The notes under the pieces are model-generated. The model saw nothing but the letters and a program-made list of their open reading frames with translations. It searched no databases and was not told the origin of the DNA. Positions 5,375 to 5,952 of a DNA stretch of 5,952 bases are shown here, piece after piece. How positions within the stretch are numbered: the first letter of the stretch is position 1; every line of letters starts with the position of its first letter. The position numbers were made by a program, and so were the translations under genes. The stretch comes from Verrucomicrobiales bacterium (GTDB lineage: Bacteria; Verrucomicrobiota; Verrucomicrobiia; Limisphaerales; SXQI01): positions 1-5,952 of the forward strand of contig JAQGOX010000635.1 of the NCBI GenBank assembly GCA_028293365.1, read 5' to 3'.

Positions 5375-5952
5375 TCAATCCGGGCCATTCTGATAATTGT
5401 ATTGCCCTGGAATATCCTTGGTCCGGTACGAATAAGGAGCAGCCCCGAGCGATGCTTTATAGAATATCTTGATGTAACTTGCATGTCCGTCCACAAAACT
5501 GACGTTATCGACCGCGTCGTTGTACGGAATATTTTGATTACCGGTTTTGCTCTTGTGCCAGGAATAACCCCAGTGAATGGGCCATTCCGACATAACCCAG
5601 GTGCGGGACGGATTTTTTACGGCGGTTAACGTTACGTTGGCGAGATTGTTGTTTGCATTGTCAGTAGTCACTCCGTTGAAAACATAGCTGCCGTAATCGA
5701 GCGTTGGATTTTGCCAATGAGGCTTCAGGTAGGCAGGAATGGGCGCCCATCCGCGGTCCTTGGGGCAGCGAAACACCACATCATTACTGGTCGAAGGGCC
5801 TTTGAAGCCAACGTAGGATTTATCCAACTCCTTGTACCACCACCAGATATCCTGGTTCGGAACGCTGTTGGTAGAAGGGGCTTTGTCTTTGTAATCGGCG
5901 GAATATAGAACCATCGCCAGGTTGAGCTGCTTTAAATTGCTCAAGCAAAGGG
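5375..5952 (-). CDS. Prepilin-like (type II secretion pseudopilin/DUF1559-type) protein, C-terminal part, N-terminus beyond window edge
   Basis: About 191 residues are visible. The frame is open to the window edge and begins LCLSNLKQLNLAMVLYSADY, which matches the segment following the N-terminal helix in PVC-bacterial prepilin-like proteins ('...C.NNLKQL..A...YA.D..'). The missing part should contain the FTLIELLVVIAIIAIL-type prepilin cleavage signal. The TTG at 5944 is internal and is not the start. Further family features are FRCPKDRGW (about 60-68), LDYGSYVFNGV (84-94), AVKNPSRTWVMSEWP (110-124) and FVDGHASY (152-159). In many relatives a His sits ten residues before the DG pair; here that position is Asn (about 144, with the Asp at 154). 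The roles of these expanded families are mostly unknown; a surface or secretion-associated structure is inferred. The protein is Trp/Tyr/Asn-rich, as is usual for an exported protein. The lipoprotein gene follows after 14 bp on the same strand, so the two probably form an operon. Confidence -1.
   Translation of the reverse strand, partial: LCLSNLKQLNLAMVLYSADYKDKAPSTNSVPNQDIWWWYKELDKSYVGFKGPSTSNDVVFRCPKDRGWAPIPAYLKPHWQNPTLDYGSYVFNGVTTDNANNNLANVTLTAVKNPSRTWVMSEWPIHWGYSWHKSKTGNQNIPYNDAVDNVSFVDGHASYIKIFYKASLGAAPYSYRTKDIPGQYNYQNGPD

Noticed and set aside
1..5952. Possible mobile element, CRISPR array, tRNA or toxin-antitoxin genes
   Set aside because: No transposase or integrase motifs, no regularly spaced repeats, no cloverleaf-like sequence and no small paired ORFs were seen on either strand.

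Overview
The window (5,952 bp) looks like chromosomal DNA of a Gram-negative environmental bacterium, most likely from the Verrucomicrobiota (Pedosphaera/Limisphaerales-like), with Planctomycetota or a related PVC lineage as the alternative. The evidence is the company of genes: a DUF1080 (3-keto-disaccharide hydrolase) domain fused to a plant-type basic-secretory-protein peptidase, a prepilin-like protein of the 'CLSNLKQL...DGH' type that is greatly expanded in PVC bacteria, and several exported enzymes whose starts lack a clear Shine-Dalgarno sequence. This taxonomic call is inference from gene content; no marker gene is present.

Layout. Positions 1-983 (+) hold the C-terminal part of an L-lactate permease (LldP/LctP family), cut by the window edge. 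After 181 bp come two exported proteins on the same strand, 45 bp apart: an alpha/beta-hydrolase of the acetylxylan-esterase/BD-FAE type (1165-2034) and a 484-residue two-domain protein with an N-terminal HExxH metallopeptidase-like domain and a C-terminal DUF1080 domain (2080-3534). A perfect 16-bp-stem hairpin (3563-3599) follows and probably ends this unit. A second hairpin (3648-3664) lies in the 205-bp gap before a Tat-exported metallo-beta-lactamase-fold hydrolase resembling NAPE-PLD (3740-4699, TTG start). On the minus strand, converging on it with only 22 bp between the stop codons, are a small lipoprotein of unknown function (4722-5360) and, 14 bp upstream of it, the C-terminal part of a prepilin-like protein (5375-5952), which runs off the right edge.

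How it fits together. All four complete gene products carry an export signal (two Sec-type, one Tat, one lipoprotein), the prepilin-like protein is presumably exported too, and the permease is an inner-membrane protein, so the window is devoted to the cell envelope and the processing of external substrates. The esterase and the peptidase-DUF1080 fusion plausibly form a small secreted set acting on glycosylated or acylated polymers, but this is inference from family membership and adjacency. I see no mobile element, CRISPR array, tRNA, rRNA or phage gene. The most distinctive item is the peptidase-DUF1080 fusion; I do not see a clear new multi-gene system.
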